Assembly: GCF_001905505.1 (NCBI RefSeq)
Contig: NZ_LIPG01000003.1
Coordinates: 1,364,001-1,428,000, forward strand
Length of the DNA: 64,000 nt
Source: Streptomyces sp. CB02058
Lineage (GTDB): Bacteria; Actinomycetota; Actinomycetes; Streptomycetales; Streptomycetaceae
Direction: 5' to 3'
Shown here: piece after piece, positions 8,975 to 16,319 of the stretch
Position numbering within the stretch: position 1 is the first letter of the stretch
How the letters are laid out: every line of letters begins with the position of its first letter
Translations under genes and position numbers: made by a program
The notes under the pieces: model-generated
Told to the model about the DNA's origin: nothing
Seen by the model: the letters and a program-made list of their open reading frames with translations, nothing else
The model's database searches: none

Positions 8975-9907
8975 ATGCGTTCGAAGATGGTGGGACCTGG
9001 GATCGAGATCGCGGGTTTCGACGGTCCGGTAGCCCCGCTGATCTACCGTTCTCCTGCGGGTGGGATGGAGTTGGTGACTGCGTCTTCCGGGCGGCTGACC
9101 CGGTGGGATGCCGAGTCCGGCCGCCCAAAGGGCAACCTCCAAGTCCCCGACAACGCTTGCACCGACACGTTTGAATTGACAGCGCTCGTACTCCCGGACG
9201 GGCGCGTGCGCATTGCTGCTGGGGACGAGCGCGGCCTCTGCCTGTGGGACGGAGTGAGCGGACGGCTGTTGGCCAACGCGGTCGGGGAGGACCAGATCTT
9301 TCAGGTCGCCGGAGGAGTGACGGGCCAGGGGCAGGCTCTGTTGGTCGGAACAGGGGTCAACGGGCTGCACATATGGGACCCCGTCACAGGCGCGCCCCTC
9401 ACTCCTGTGCTGGAACATGTGGGAGATGCGGTTGCCGTGACCCTCGCAGAACTGCGCGGCGGGCCCTCCTTGATCGTGACGGGAGACTACGAAGGAGTAC
9501 GGCGCTGGCAGGGGGACCACTGTGAGTCGTCATTCGGCGCAAAGATCAACGCTCCTCACATCGACATGCTGACCACGGCGTACGACGACGAGCGACCGCT
9601 GATCGTCGGAGTGGTGGAGGAGGGCGAGGCCGTATGCCGCTGGGACGCCGAGACGGGGCAGGAGGTAGGACCGCCGATTCCGGTCGAGGGGGAATCGGTG
9701 AGAATCGCGACGGCGACGGTTTCGGGTCGGATGCGACTGTTCACTGCCGATCAGGACATGGTGCGCCAGTGGGACCTGCTGTCCGGCGAATCGCTCGAAC
9801 AGACTTTCATCGGGTCCAATGTCTCCTTGGTGCCTCTGCCGGACGGTAGTGCTCTGCTTGCCGCCGGGACGAAGGGCGGGAAGCTGACCACCCACCACCT
9901 GGTCTGA
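8975..9907 (+). CDS. WD40-like beta-propeller protein, unknown role
   Basis: The start at 8975 is chosen for GGGGGAGGA ending four bases upstream, giving 310 residues; an ATG at 8957 is possible. The sequence repeats a blade pattern of about 40-50 residues: LTRWDAESGRP, LCLWDGVSGRL, LHIWDPVTGAP, VRRWQGDH, VCRWDAETGQE, VRQWDLLSGES. That makes roughly six to seven propeller blades. There is no signal peptide, membrane segment or enzymatic domain, so it is probably a cytoplasmic scaffold. It is flanked on both sides by same-orientation relics of one IS type, which suggests it moved here or is prone to deletion. It is unrelated in context to the WD40 protein at 17596. Confidence 0.75.
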   Translation: MRSKMVGPGIEIAGFDGPVAPLIYRSPAGGMELVTASSGRLTRWDAESGRPKGNLQVPDNACTDTFELTALVLPDGRVRIAAGDERGLCLWDGVSGRLLANAVGEDQIFQVAGGVTGQGQALLVGTGVNGLHIWDPVTGAPLTPVLEHVGDAVAVTLAELRGGPSLIVTGDYEGVRRWQGDHCESSFGAKINAPHIDMLTTAYDDERPLIVGVVEEGEAVCRWDAETGQEVGPPIPVEGESVRIATATVSGRMRLFTADQDMVRQWDLLSGESLEQTFIGSNVSLVPLPDGSALLAAGTKGGKLTTHHLV

Positions 9908-9964
9908 GCGTCGAGGGTCTGCGGGGGTGTTCCGTCCCGTTGTTTCATCACGAATTGATGGAGT

Positions 9965-10200
9965 GTGTGCAGTTCATGCTCCGCGCCGTGCCGGGGTGGA
10001 TTTGGCGGTGAGTCCGCGGGGCATGGGTCGATCATCGCGAGGTTGACCATTGCTTCGGGCCGGTGTGGGTGTGCTGCGTAGTCGCGGGCCAGGCGTCGGT
10101 GGTTCAGGGGCCGGCCCGGGGTCTGCTCGACGGCCCAGTGGCGGGGCAATCGGGTAGACCCCTGGTGGTCGGGTCACGGCAGGCGATGTGCGTGCGTCAG
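9965..10200 (-). pseudogene. IS5-like transposase C-terminal relic, copy 2
   Basis: The frame gives LPRHWAVEQTPGRPLNHRRL, then ARDYAAHPHRPEAMVNLAMID, matching the family pattern RRWVVERTFxWLMRHRRLxRDYE...AMI. A frameshift follows, since LTAKSTPARRGA continues one frame away. The 3' flank resembles that of copy 1 (GTTGTTTCATC shared, then related bases). Inactive. Bases 10201-10416 hold nothing else I can name. Confidence 0.75.
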
Positions 10201-10416
10201 GCGCGCGATGTGAACGTTGCGCGACGGGGCGTCCTGGGATGCAGCAGGAGGAGTACAGGCGAGACCACGGCATTTACGCCCCACTTGTACCACCTGTATC
10301 TCGAGTAGCACTCACCTCATCAAGGCCGAGTCAGATAGCACCCGAAACCATGTCAAAAGACGTGTACGCACCCTCTCCTGAGCAACCAGCCGAAGTCGGC
10401 GCTGCCCGAGGGCCTC

Positions 10417-11145
10417 TCAGGCTGCCGTGAGCGCCGCCAGAGCTCGGTCCATCGCGACGTTGAACTCTTCCGGCGTCAGTGGCAGCCGGGACTTTACGTC
10501 CCGGCTCCACTGGTCGGCGAGGACCTCGGCGGAGCCCGCCTCGACACCGTCGAGCGCCGCATCGGCCAGGTCCGACGGCGCGATCTTGTCCACGGGCCAG
10601 CCCGCGGCCATGTCGGTGTCGGCCAGACCGAGGTGCACCGCCGTGACGAGCGTGCCCTGCTCGGCGAGCTCAAGGCGGACGCCGTTGGTCATGGCCCATG
10701 CGGCGGCCTTGGTCAGGTGGTAGGCATTGGCGCCCGCGCCCCCGAACCACGACATGGCGGAGAGGATGTTCACGATCGCGCCCCCGTCGTTCCTGGCGAG
10801 CGCCGGCGCGAACTCCCGGATCATTCGCAGGTGGCCGAACATGTTGGTCTCCAGCTCGTGCTGCACCGCGTCCAGAGAGCCGGTCACCAGGCCGGTCCCC
10901 GTCTGGATCCCCGCGTTGTTGACGAGCAGCGAGACGTCCGGGGCGGCCTCGGCGGCGGCCCTCACGGATGCGGGATCGGTGATGTCAAGGGGCAGCACCT
11001 CGACCCCGGGCAGGTCCACGGTCTCCGGTCGGCGGGCCGTCGCGTATACCTTGCGGGCGCCCCGTTCGAGCAGGCGCTGGGCGAAGGCGCGGCCCAGGCC
11101 ACGGTTGGCTCCGGTGACAAGGGCGACTGAGTTGTTGATGTCCAT
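10417..11145 (-). CDS. short-chain dehydrogenase/reductase paired with MerR regulator
   Basis: The product is 242 residues from ATG 11145 (MDINNSVALVTGANRGLGRA). The cofactor site is TGANRGLG, followed by NNAG and the catalytic YHLTK; Ser lies in NILSAMSW. All SDR catalytic elements are present and the substrate is unknown. The frame is open far upstream, but the ATG at 11145 is adopted because a promoter-like -10 (TAGCGT) ends about seven bases before it and no Shine-Dalgarno is visible. This suggests a leaderless message. It is divergent from the MerR gene at 11221, whose likely operator lies within this promoter. Reductive detoxification of a compound sensed by the MerR protein is the natural reading. 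Confidence 0.9.
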   Translation of the reverse strand: MDINNSVALVTGANRGLGRAFAQRLLERGARKVYATARRPETVDLPGVEVLPLDITDPASVRAAAEAAPDVSLLVNNAGIQTGTGLVTGSLDAVQHELETNMFGHLRMIREFAPALARNDGGAIVNILSAMSWFGGAGANAYHLTKAAAWAMTNGVRLELAEQGTLVTAVHLGLADTDMAAGWPVDKIAPSDLADAALDGVEAGSAEVLADQWSRDVKSRLPLTPEEFNVAMDRALAALTAA

Positions 11146-11162
11146 GTCCGTTACGCTAAAAC

Positions 11163-11178
11163 CTGACGTTGACGTCAG
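11163..11178. promoter_or_regulatory. MerR-type operator inside an elongated promoter spacer
   Basis: CTGACGTTGACGTCAG has perfect 7-bp arms around TG. Read on the minus strand it lies between a -35-like TTGCCT and a -10-like TAGCGT about 19-20 bases apart. This is the over-long spacer typical of MerR-activated promoters. It drives the SDR gene, and MerR is transcribed the other way. Confidence 0.65.
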
Positions 11179-11220
11179 AGGCAAGCGCTGGTCGTCGGGG
11201 ACGAGGTGAGAGGAGTCACC

Positions 11221-11598
11221 ATGACCGTCACGGAGCCCGCGGCCGAGCGGCTGGTCCGCATCGGCGAGGTGGCGCGGGGCGCCGGCGTCTCGGTGCGCGC
11301 GGTGCGCTACTACGAGCAGCAGGGACTGCTCACCGCGGAGCGCAGCCCATCCGGTCAGCGCCTCTACCGGCAGGACGCCGTCGCCCTGGTGCGCTTCTTC
11401 CAGCAGATGTTCGCCGCCGGCCTGACCAGCCGGAGGATCGCCGAACTCCTTCCGTGCTGGGACTCCGGGCACACCGACGCCGAGCAACGAGCCATGCTGC
11501 GCACCGAGCGGGACCGCATCCAGGCCAAGGTCGACGACCTGCAGGCCGCCCTGGACCGCCTCGACGAGGTCATCGCGCTCACGGACACGCACCCGTAG
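11221..11598 (+). CDS. MerR-family transcriptional regulator
   Basis: The product is 125 residues from ATG 11221, preceded by AGGAG five bases away; the in-frame GTG at 11206 has no better signal. The winged helix is RIGEVARGAGVSVRAVRYYE followed by QGLLTAERSPSGQRLY (about 12-48), then the second helical pair RRIAELLPC. A long dimerisation helix ends the protein (RTERDRIQAKVDDLQAALDRL). There is no metal-binding C-terminal cysteine cluster, so an organic or redox signal is likelier than a metal. It is divergent from the SDR, 75 bases apart, and presumably its activator. Confidence 0.9.
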   Translation: MTVTEPAAERLVRIGEVARGAGVSVRAVRYYEQQGLLTAERSPSGQRLYRQDAVALVRFFQQMFAAGLTSRRIAELLPCWDSGHTDAEQRAMLRTERDRIQAKVDDLQAALDRLDEVIALTDTHP

Positions 11599-11710
11599 GC
11601 GAGGCCGGCCGGACGGCGCACCAGCGATCTCCGGCTGGAGTACTGACCGAACGCGCACTTGCGTCCGGTCCTGGCCCGGCGTCGCCCGCAAGGGGGCGCG
11701 GCACCTGGGC

Positions 11711-12562
11711 TCAGTGTGCCGCTGCGGACACCCGCTCGCGCAGGACGGCGAGCTTCTCGGCGGCACCCGTATCCGGAGCGGCCCAGTTCAGCACGATGTG
11801 CAGGTCCGCGCGTTCGATGGTCATGATGTCGCAGTCCAGGACGATCTCGCCGAGCTCGGCGTGGACGACTGTCTTGTGCGAGCGTCCGATCGGCCGGGTC
11901 TCGTAGCGGGTCCAGAGGTCGGCGAAGCGGGGGTCGGCCTCGCGGAGCCCGTCGATCAGTTCGGTGACGGCGCGGTCGTCCGGGTACCGGTCGGCGGCCC
12001 GTCGCAGGTCGGACACCATCATGCGCTCGAAGGCGTCGGCGTGCACGGCGTCGCGCTCGATACGGGATGCGCCGGCGACGTGGGGAGCAGCGAAATGGCC
12101 CCAGATCAGATTGCTCGACCGGGCATCGGACCCGGCCGTGCCGCCGAACAGCTCGCCCCAGAGCGGGTTGCTCTGCACGATGTCCCAGGCGGCGGTGAAG
12201 ACGGCCAGCGGAGTGTCGCTCATCCGGTCGATCATGCGCTGTACACCGGGCGGCACCTCGCGTGGCATCGAACCGGACGGCGGCACCACCGAACCTGCCA
12301 GCCGGTAGAGCAGTTCGCGGTCCACGGCATTCAGCCGCAGGGTCTGCGCGAAGGACGCGAGGACCTGGGGCGACGGATTCTTCGCGCGGCCCTGTTCGAG
12401 CTGCACGAGGTAGTCGACGGAGAGGCCGGCCAGCACGGCCAGTTCCTCACGGCGCAGACCCGGAACCCGTCGGTTGCCCGTGGTCGGCAGGCCTACGTCG
12501 GCCGGACGGATGCGCTCTCTCCACGCGCGCAACGCTGGGCCGAGCTCTGTGTGCGTGCTCAT
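11711..12562 (-). CDS. XRE/MmyB-type helix-turn-helix regulator
   Basis: The product is 283 residues from ATG 12562. The N-terminal HTH (about 5-85) reads LGPALRAWRERIRPADVGLP, then VPGLRREELAVLAGLSVDYL and LEQGRAKNPSPQVL, a standard MmyB-family signature. The C-terminal half is the PAS-like ligand-binding region: AVFTAAWDIVQSNPLWGELF, then the conserved RPIGRSHKTVVHAELGEI. Members typically repress a divergent reductase gene, and the next gene (12736) is exactly that. The inverted repeat at 12597 is a likely operator. Confidence 0.9.
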   Translation of the reverse strand: MSTHTELGPALRAWRERIRPADVGLPTTGNRRVPGLRREELAVLAGLSVDYLVQLEQGRAKNPSPQVLASFAQTLRLNAVDRELLYRLAGSVVPPSGSMPREVPPGVQRMIDRMSDTPLAVFTAAWDIVQSNPLWGELFGGTAGSDARSSNLIWGHFAAPHVAGASRIERDAVHADAFERMMVSDLRRAADRYPDDRAVTELIDGLREADPRFADLWTRYETRPIGRSHKTVVHAELGEIVLDCDIMTIERADLHIVLNWAAPDTGAAEKLAVLRERVSAAAH

Positions 12563-12596
12563 GGACTCAGTATGAGCCCGCCCGTCAGGAGCTGGG

Positions 12597-12613
12597 TGGT
12601 ACGCGGACTACCA
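12597..12613. promoter_or_regulatory. candidate operator between XRE regulator and reductase
   Basis: TGGTA and TACCA flank seven bases (CGCGGAC) 35 bases from the XRE start and 123 bases before the reductase. Position and symmetry suit a site for the XRE protein. The arms are only 5 bp, so this is tentative. Confidence 0.4.
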
Positions 12614-12735
12614 GGGACGACAACGCCTGGTGCGCCCATACGGCCGGGCCGAGCATCGACTCATACGTCCGAGCGCGTCAGGCACACGGCACCTTGCGGC
12701 CCGCTGGCGCCCTTTCGAAGAAAGAGACATCGGTG

Positions 12736-13536
12736 ATGACACACACCATCGGGATCATCGGCTCCGGCCTGGTCGGCGGCGCCGTCGCGCGTCTGGCCGT
12801 CGACGCGGGCTACCAGGTCGTGCTCAGCAACTCGCGCGGCCCGGAATCACTTTCGGAACGCGTTCAGGAGCTGGGCCCGCTCGCGCGTGCCGGAAGTGTC
12901 GATGAGGCGATCGCGGCGGGCGACATCATTGCGCTCTCCGTGCCGATCGCGAGTTTCGAAGCACTGCCGGCCGACAAGCTGGCCGGGAAGGTGGTCATCG
13001 ACCAGACGAACTACTACCCCGAGTTCTGGCGCAACGCGGAGCTCGACACCGGGGAGCTCACCTCGAGTGAGCTCGTACAGCGGCACCTCGAGAACTCCCT
13101 CGTCGTCAAGGGGCTGCACAACCTGGACTGGAACCACATGTACTCCAACGCCCGTCCGAAGGGCGATCCCGGACGGACGACCATGGCGATCTCCGGCAAC
13201 GACGCCGGTGCCAAGGCGGTCGTGACGCGGTTCCTGGAGGAGGTCGGCTACGACGTGGTCGATGCCGGCTCGCTCGCCGACAGCTGGCGCATCGAACCCA
13301 ACACGCCCCTCTACTTCTGGCCGTACGCCCCCGCCATTCCGGACGGGCTCGCCGCGGACGAGGAGAAGAGCTTCTACCTCGAGCAGCCGGTCCCGCCCGT
13401 CTCGCCCGAGGCCGCCAGGAAGCTGATCGAGAGCGCGGAGCGGCCGTCGCCGATCGGGGGCACACTGGCGGCAATGCCTCCGGCCCATGTCGCCATCTTC
13501 ATGGACCAGGCGAGCGCGAGCACCGTCCAGAAGTAG
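12736..13536 (+). CDS. NAD(P)-binding / F420-reductase-like oxidoreductase
   Basis: The product is 266 residues from ATG 12736, just after GAAAGAGA. The N-terminus is a Rossmann fold, GIIGSGLVGGAVARLAVDAG, followed by VVLSNSRGPES, which is the NADP-specific signature of the F420-dependent NADP reductase-like family. VVIDQTNYYPEFW and VKGLHNLDWNHMYS follow. A C-terminal helical part after about residue 170 differs from classical F420 reductase. It is a cytoplasmic enzyme of unknown substrate. It is divergent from the XRE/MmyB regulator and probably controlled by it. Confidence 0.85.
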   Translation: MTHTIGIIGSGLVGGAVARLAVDAGYQVVLSNSRGPESLSERVQELGPLARAGSVDEAIAAGDIIALSVPIASFEALPADKLAGKVVIDQTNYYPEFWRNAELDTGELTSSELVQRHLENSLVVKGLHNLDWNHMYSNARPKGDPGRTTMAISGNDAGAKAVVTRFLEEVGYDVVDAGSLADSWRIEPNTPLYFWPYAPAIPDGLAADEEKSFYLEQPVPPVSPEAARKLIESAERPSPIGGTLAAMPPAHVAIFMDQASASTVQK

Positions 13537-13761
13537 CACCCGGGCGCGCTCGGGTTCTGTCGTCCGGAGTCCTTGAGGCTGCCCTGCGGGCCGGGTGACC
13601 CCGGCCCCGTCCGGGCCAGGACTCGGCATGACGGCGCACAGGCCCTCCGGTTTCCGAGACCGGACCGCAGTGCGGGAAGGGTCTGTGTGCCGTCGTGCCG
13701 CGCACGAGGTCTCGGCTGGTGCGGCCGGCCGAGACCTCGCGCGTCGCAGTGTGGGAGCCTG

Positions 13762-13859
13762 CCCCCGCACCCCGCACCCCGCACCCCGCACCCCGCAGCC
13801 CGCACCCCGCAGCCCGCACCCCGCACCCCGCACCCCGCACCCCGCACCCCGCAGCCCGT
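13762..13859. repeat. 7-bp minisatellite, about 14 units of CCCCGCA
   Basis: A near-perfect tandem array of CCCCGCA, with occasional GCCCGCA variants, lies about 100 bases upstream of the AraC gene at 13962. Seven is not a multiple of three and the array is intergenic. It is open in several frames, which creates spurious reading frames. Copy number is likely to vary by slippage. Confidence 0.9.
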
Positions 13860-13961
13860 ACCGCGTGGGCAGTTCGGCTGTGGTGCCGGTGCCTGTTGCG
13901 CCCGTTGCGGGCACCGCCTTCGCGTAGCTCATGGGCTCACGGAGGAGCGCTGTCGAGTACG

Positions 13962-14951
13962 ATGAATGATGTGAAGTCCGATAAAGCTTACGCATCGTCC
14001 AAGCGGAGCAGGGGCGTCGGCGCCGGTGACCCGATCGTCGACGTACTGCGGCTGCTTCGCACGCAGGCGGTGGTTCCCGCACGCGTGCACGCCGCTTCGC
14101 CGTGGGCGGTGCGCTTCGATCCCTACGCCCATGTGAAGCTGGGCGTCGTCCTCGAGGGTGAGTGCTGGATGACCCCCGAGGGGTGCGAGCCGCTGTGCCT
14201 GCGCAAGGGCGACTTCTTCCTGCTGAACAACCCGCCGTCCTACACGCTGACCAGCACGCCCGACGGGGCGCGGGGCCGGGCCGCTGCCTTCCGGGAGCGT
14301 GAGAACGACGGTGAGGTGCGCATCGGAGCCGAGGCCGACGAGGACACCTATGTGTGCTGCATCGACTTCGTGTTCGAGGAAGCGAACGCCTCGGTGTTGT
14401 TCGATGTGCTTCCGCCCCTCGTCCTCGTCCGGGCCGGCGACCCGCGTGGCGCACTGCTGACGAACCTCTCCGCACTCACGGTCGCGGAGATGGAGTCCGC
14501 CGGTGTCGGTCGGACCCTCGTCCTGGAGCACCTCGCGCAGCTCATTCTCGTCCACATGCTGCGGGTCCATGCCGATGCGACGGAAAGGCCCGTCGGCTGG
14601 CTCGGTGCGCTGGTCGAGGACGGCATCGGGGCCGCGCTGCGCGCGATGCACGCCGACGTGGGCCGGCGCTGGACGCTCGACGAGCTCGCCGCGATCAGCC
14701 ACATGTCACGGTCCGCGTTCGCCGCGGCGTTCAAGGCCAAGGTCGGCACGGCCCCGTTGACCTACCTGATCGAATGGAGGATGAGCCTGGCCCGTGATGC
14801 CCTGCGCAGCGACACGCGCTCCATCTCCGAGCTTGCCGCCGCGACGGGCTACGAGTCCGAGAGCGCCTTCAGCACGGCGTTCCGGCGCGTGGTCGGGGCG
14901 TCGCCCCGGTACTTCCGCGACGAGGCACGCCGGCAGGCAGAGGCGGGATAG
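13962..14951 (+). CDS. AraC-family regulator with N-terminal cupin_6 domain
   Basis: The product is 329 residues from ATG 13962 (MNDVKSDKAYASSK); GTG 13971 is an alternative. GGAGG lies about 15 bases upstream, further than usual. Residues about 25-210 form a cupin sensor (VLEGECWMTPEG, LRKGDFFLLNNPP). The C-terminal double HTH (about 225-325) reads WTLDELAAISHMSRSAFAAA, then a second helix pair SISELAAATGYESESAFSTA and SPRYFRDEAR. This architecture usually controls a neighbouring oxidoreductase, but here none is divergent. The related vestige at 6689 lies beside an SDR, so this copy may act in trans. The minisatellite upstream could affect expression. Confidence 0.9.
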   Translation: MNDVKSDKAYASSKRSRGVGAGDPIVDVLRLLRTQAVVPARVHAASPWAVRFDPYAHVKLGVVLEGECWMTPEGCEPLCLRKGDFFLLNNPPSYTLTSTPDGARGRAAAFRERENDGEVRIGAEADEDTYVCCIDFVFEEANASVLFDVLPPLVLVRAGDPRGALLTNLSALTVAEMESAGVGRTLVLEHLAQLILVHMLRVHADATERPVGWLGALVEDGIGAALRAMHADVGRRWTLDELAAISHMSRSAFAAAFKAKVGTAPLTYLIEWRMSLARDALRSDTRSISELAAATGYESESAFSTAFRRVVGASPRYFRDEARRQAEAG

Positions 14952-15005
14952 CCAGGCTCCGGCACCCGGCCCCCCCGGCCCGAGCCGGGATGCCCCGGCT
15001 CCCTG

Positions 15006-15111
15006 CCCGGACGCGCACGCCTTCCGGATCGGCGGTGGGGCGCCCGGCTCCCGCCCGGCCCGGACGCGCCCACCTTCCGCTCTTCGGCGGTGGCGCGGCC
15101 CGGCTCACGCC
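15006..15111. repeat. two imperfect direct repeats of about 53 bp
   Basis: The segments from 15006 and 15059 share CCCGGACGCGC, CCTTCCG, CGGCGGTGG and CCCGGCTC in the same order with small indels. They lie between the AraC gene and the four-gene operon at 15231. No hairpin function is obvious. The stretch 14952-15230 holds no gene. Confidence 0.6.
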
Positions 15112-15230
15112 TCGGCGTCGTACGGTGCCGTTTCGGGCCCAACTCCCCACATCAGCCGCACAGTCGACCCATCCGCCCGATAGGGTGAGTGAGGTCTCAG
15201 AAGGGACTTCGGCCTCGCCGGAGGTGGTTC

Positions 15231-16319
15231 ATGGCCAGAGTCGCAGGTCGCGCCGAGGTGTTCGACGCCTACGCCCGTTCCGCGCACGGCCCCGTCGCGC
15301 GAGGTGACCAGGTGGACGGGCGGACGGTCGCCGGCTTCACCTTCGATCCCCACCCCGTCTCCGGAGCGCCGGGCGACCGACTGCTCCTCGACGGGGATCA
15401 CCGCTTGACCGGGCCGCCCGACCGGACCGTGCCCGCGGCCGAGGACGAGTCGGTCCGGATCATCCGGTCGGGCCCTTCGCCGGTCGACAGCCTGAGTGGT
15501 GACGCCATAGCCGCCGCGCCGCCGCATCTGCGGGCCGGCTTCGAGCGGGTGGTCGTCTCCATGGAGAGCGGAGGCCGGTTCGTGGAAGCGCTCCTCGACG
15601 CTCTGGCGGCGCGGCACCACACGACGTGGCTGGTGGGCGGGGCCGTGCGGGACCTGCTCCGCGACGGCGAGGACGCCCGGGTGAACGACCTCGACTTCAC
15701 CGGGACGGCCGGACCGGGGGAGCTGACCGAACTGGCCGAGGACCGCATGCTCCGGCGCCACGATCTCGGCGATGTCGACTGCCGTGTCTCGCCCCGGTTG
15801 GTGTGGTCCGTCGCCCCGGCCGAGTTTCCGCCGGACCGGCTCATGGAGTACCGGCCCCTCGCGCTGGACGAGTTCGCCTTCCCGGCATACGGGGGAGACC
15901 TGGCGGCCGATGCCGTCACCCGCGACCTGACCGTCAACTCCCTCTACTACGACCACCGGCGCAACGCGACCGCTGATCCCACCGGCCAGGGGCTCCGGGA
16001 CCTGGAGGCCGCGCCACGGGTCCTGGCCGTCGGGTACGAGGGGGACGACCCCGTGGCGCAGGCCTGCGTCATCCTCCGCTGCCTCAAGTTCCGGCTCCGC
16101 TGGCCGGAGGCCGACACGGCCAGGGCGGCGAAGTGGGTCGGCGCGCTGCCGGCGGACCTCACCGGCCGGATACCGGCGGACGGCTGGCCCAGGGTGCGCG
16201 CGGCGCGCGAGAGCTGTGTCCCGGTGGGGGACCGCGGGGAGCGGGAGTCCGCCATCGCCCATGAGTTCGGGCCCGCCGCCGCGAGTCTCGTCAGGACGAT
16301 CCAGGAGCGGACCGGGTGA
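15231..16319 (+). CDS. CCA-enzyme-like nucleotidyltransferase (operon gene 1)
   Basis: The product is 362 residues; ATG 15231 follows GAGGTGG. The central part carries the hallmarks of the poly(A)-polymerase/CCA-adding head domain: WLVGGAVRDLL (about 132), NDLDFTG with the catalytic DxD (about 150), RDLTVNSLYYD (about 231) and ADPTGQGLRDLEAAP (about 245). It lacks the HD domain and full length of a housekeeping CCA enzyme. It has an extra N-terminal region of about 120 residues with no recognisable fold, so it is probably not the tRNA-maturation enzyme. A nucleotidyl transfer to RNA or protein is inferred from motif retention. It overlaps the next gene by four bases (GTGA). Confidence 0.8.
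   Translation: MARVAGRAEVFDAYARSAHGPVARGDQVDGRTVAGFTFDPHPVSGAPGDRLLLDGDHRLTGPPDRTVPAAEDESVRIIRSGPSPVDSLSGDAIAAAPPHLRAGFERVVVSMESGGRFVEALLDALAARHHTTWLVGGAVRDLLRDGEDARVNDLDFTGTAGPGELTELAEDRMLRRHDLGDVDCRVSPRLVWSVAPAEFPPDRLMEYRPLALDEFAFPAYGGDLAADAVTRDLTVNSLYYDHRRNATADPTGQGLRDLEAAPRVLAVGYEGDDPVAQACVILRCLKFRLRWPEADTARAAKWVGALPADLTGRIPADGWPRVRAARESCVPVGDRGERESAIAHEFGPAAASLVRTIQERTG

Noticed and set aside
10417..11766. SDR start extended far upstream to 11766
   Set aside because: The extension would run across the MerR gene on the other strand and adds no SDR sequence; the promoter and ATG at 11145 fit better.
13762..13859. CRISPR array
   Set aside because: Units of seven bases without spacers; a minisatellite.
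15231..16319. Housekeeping tRNA CCA-adding enzyme
   Set aside because: Too short, no HD domain, extra N-terminal region and an operon of membrane proteins; still, it cannot be fully excluded without the rest of the genome.
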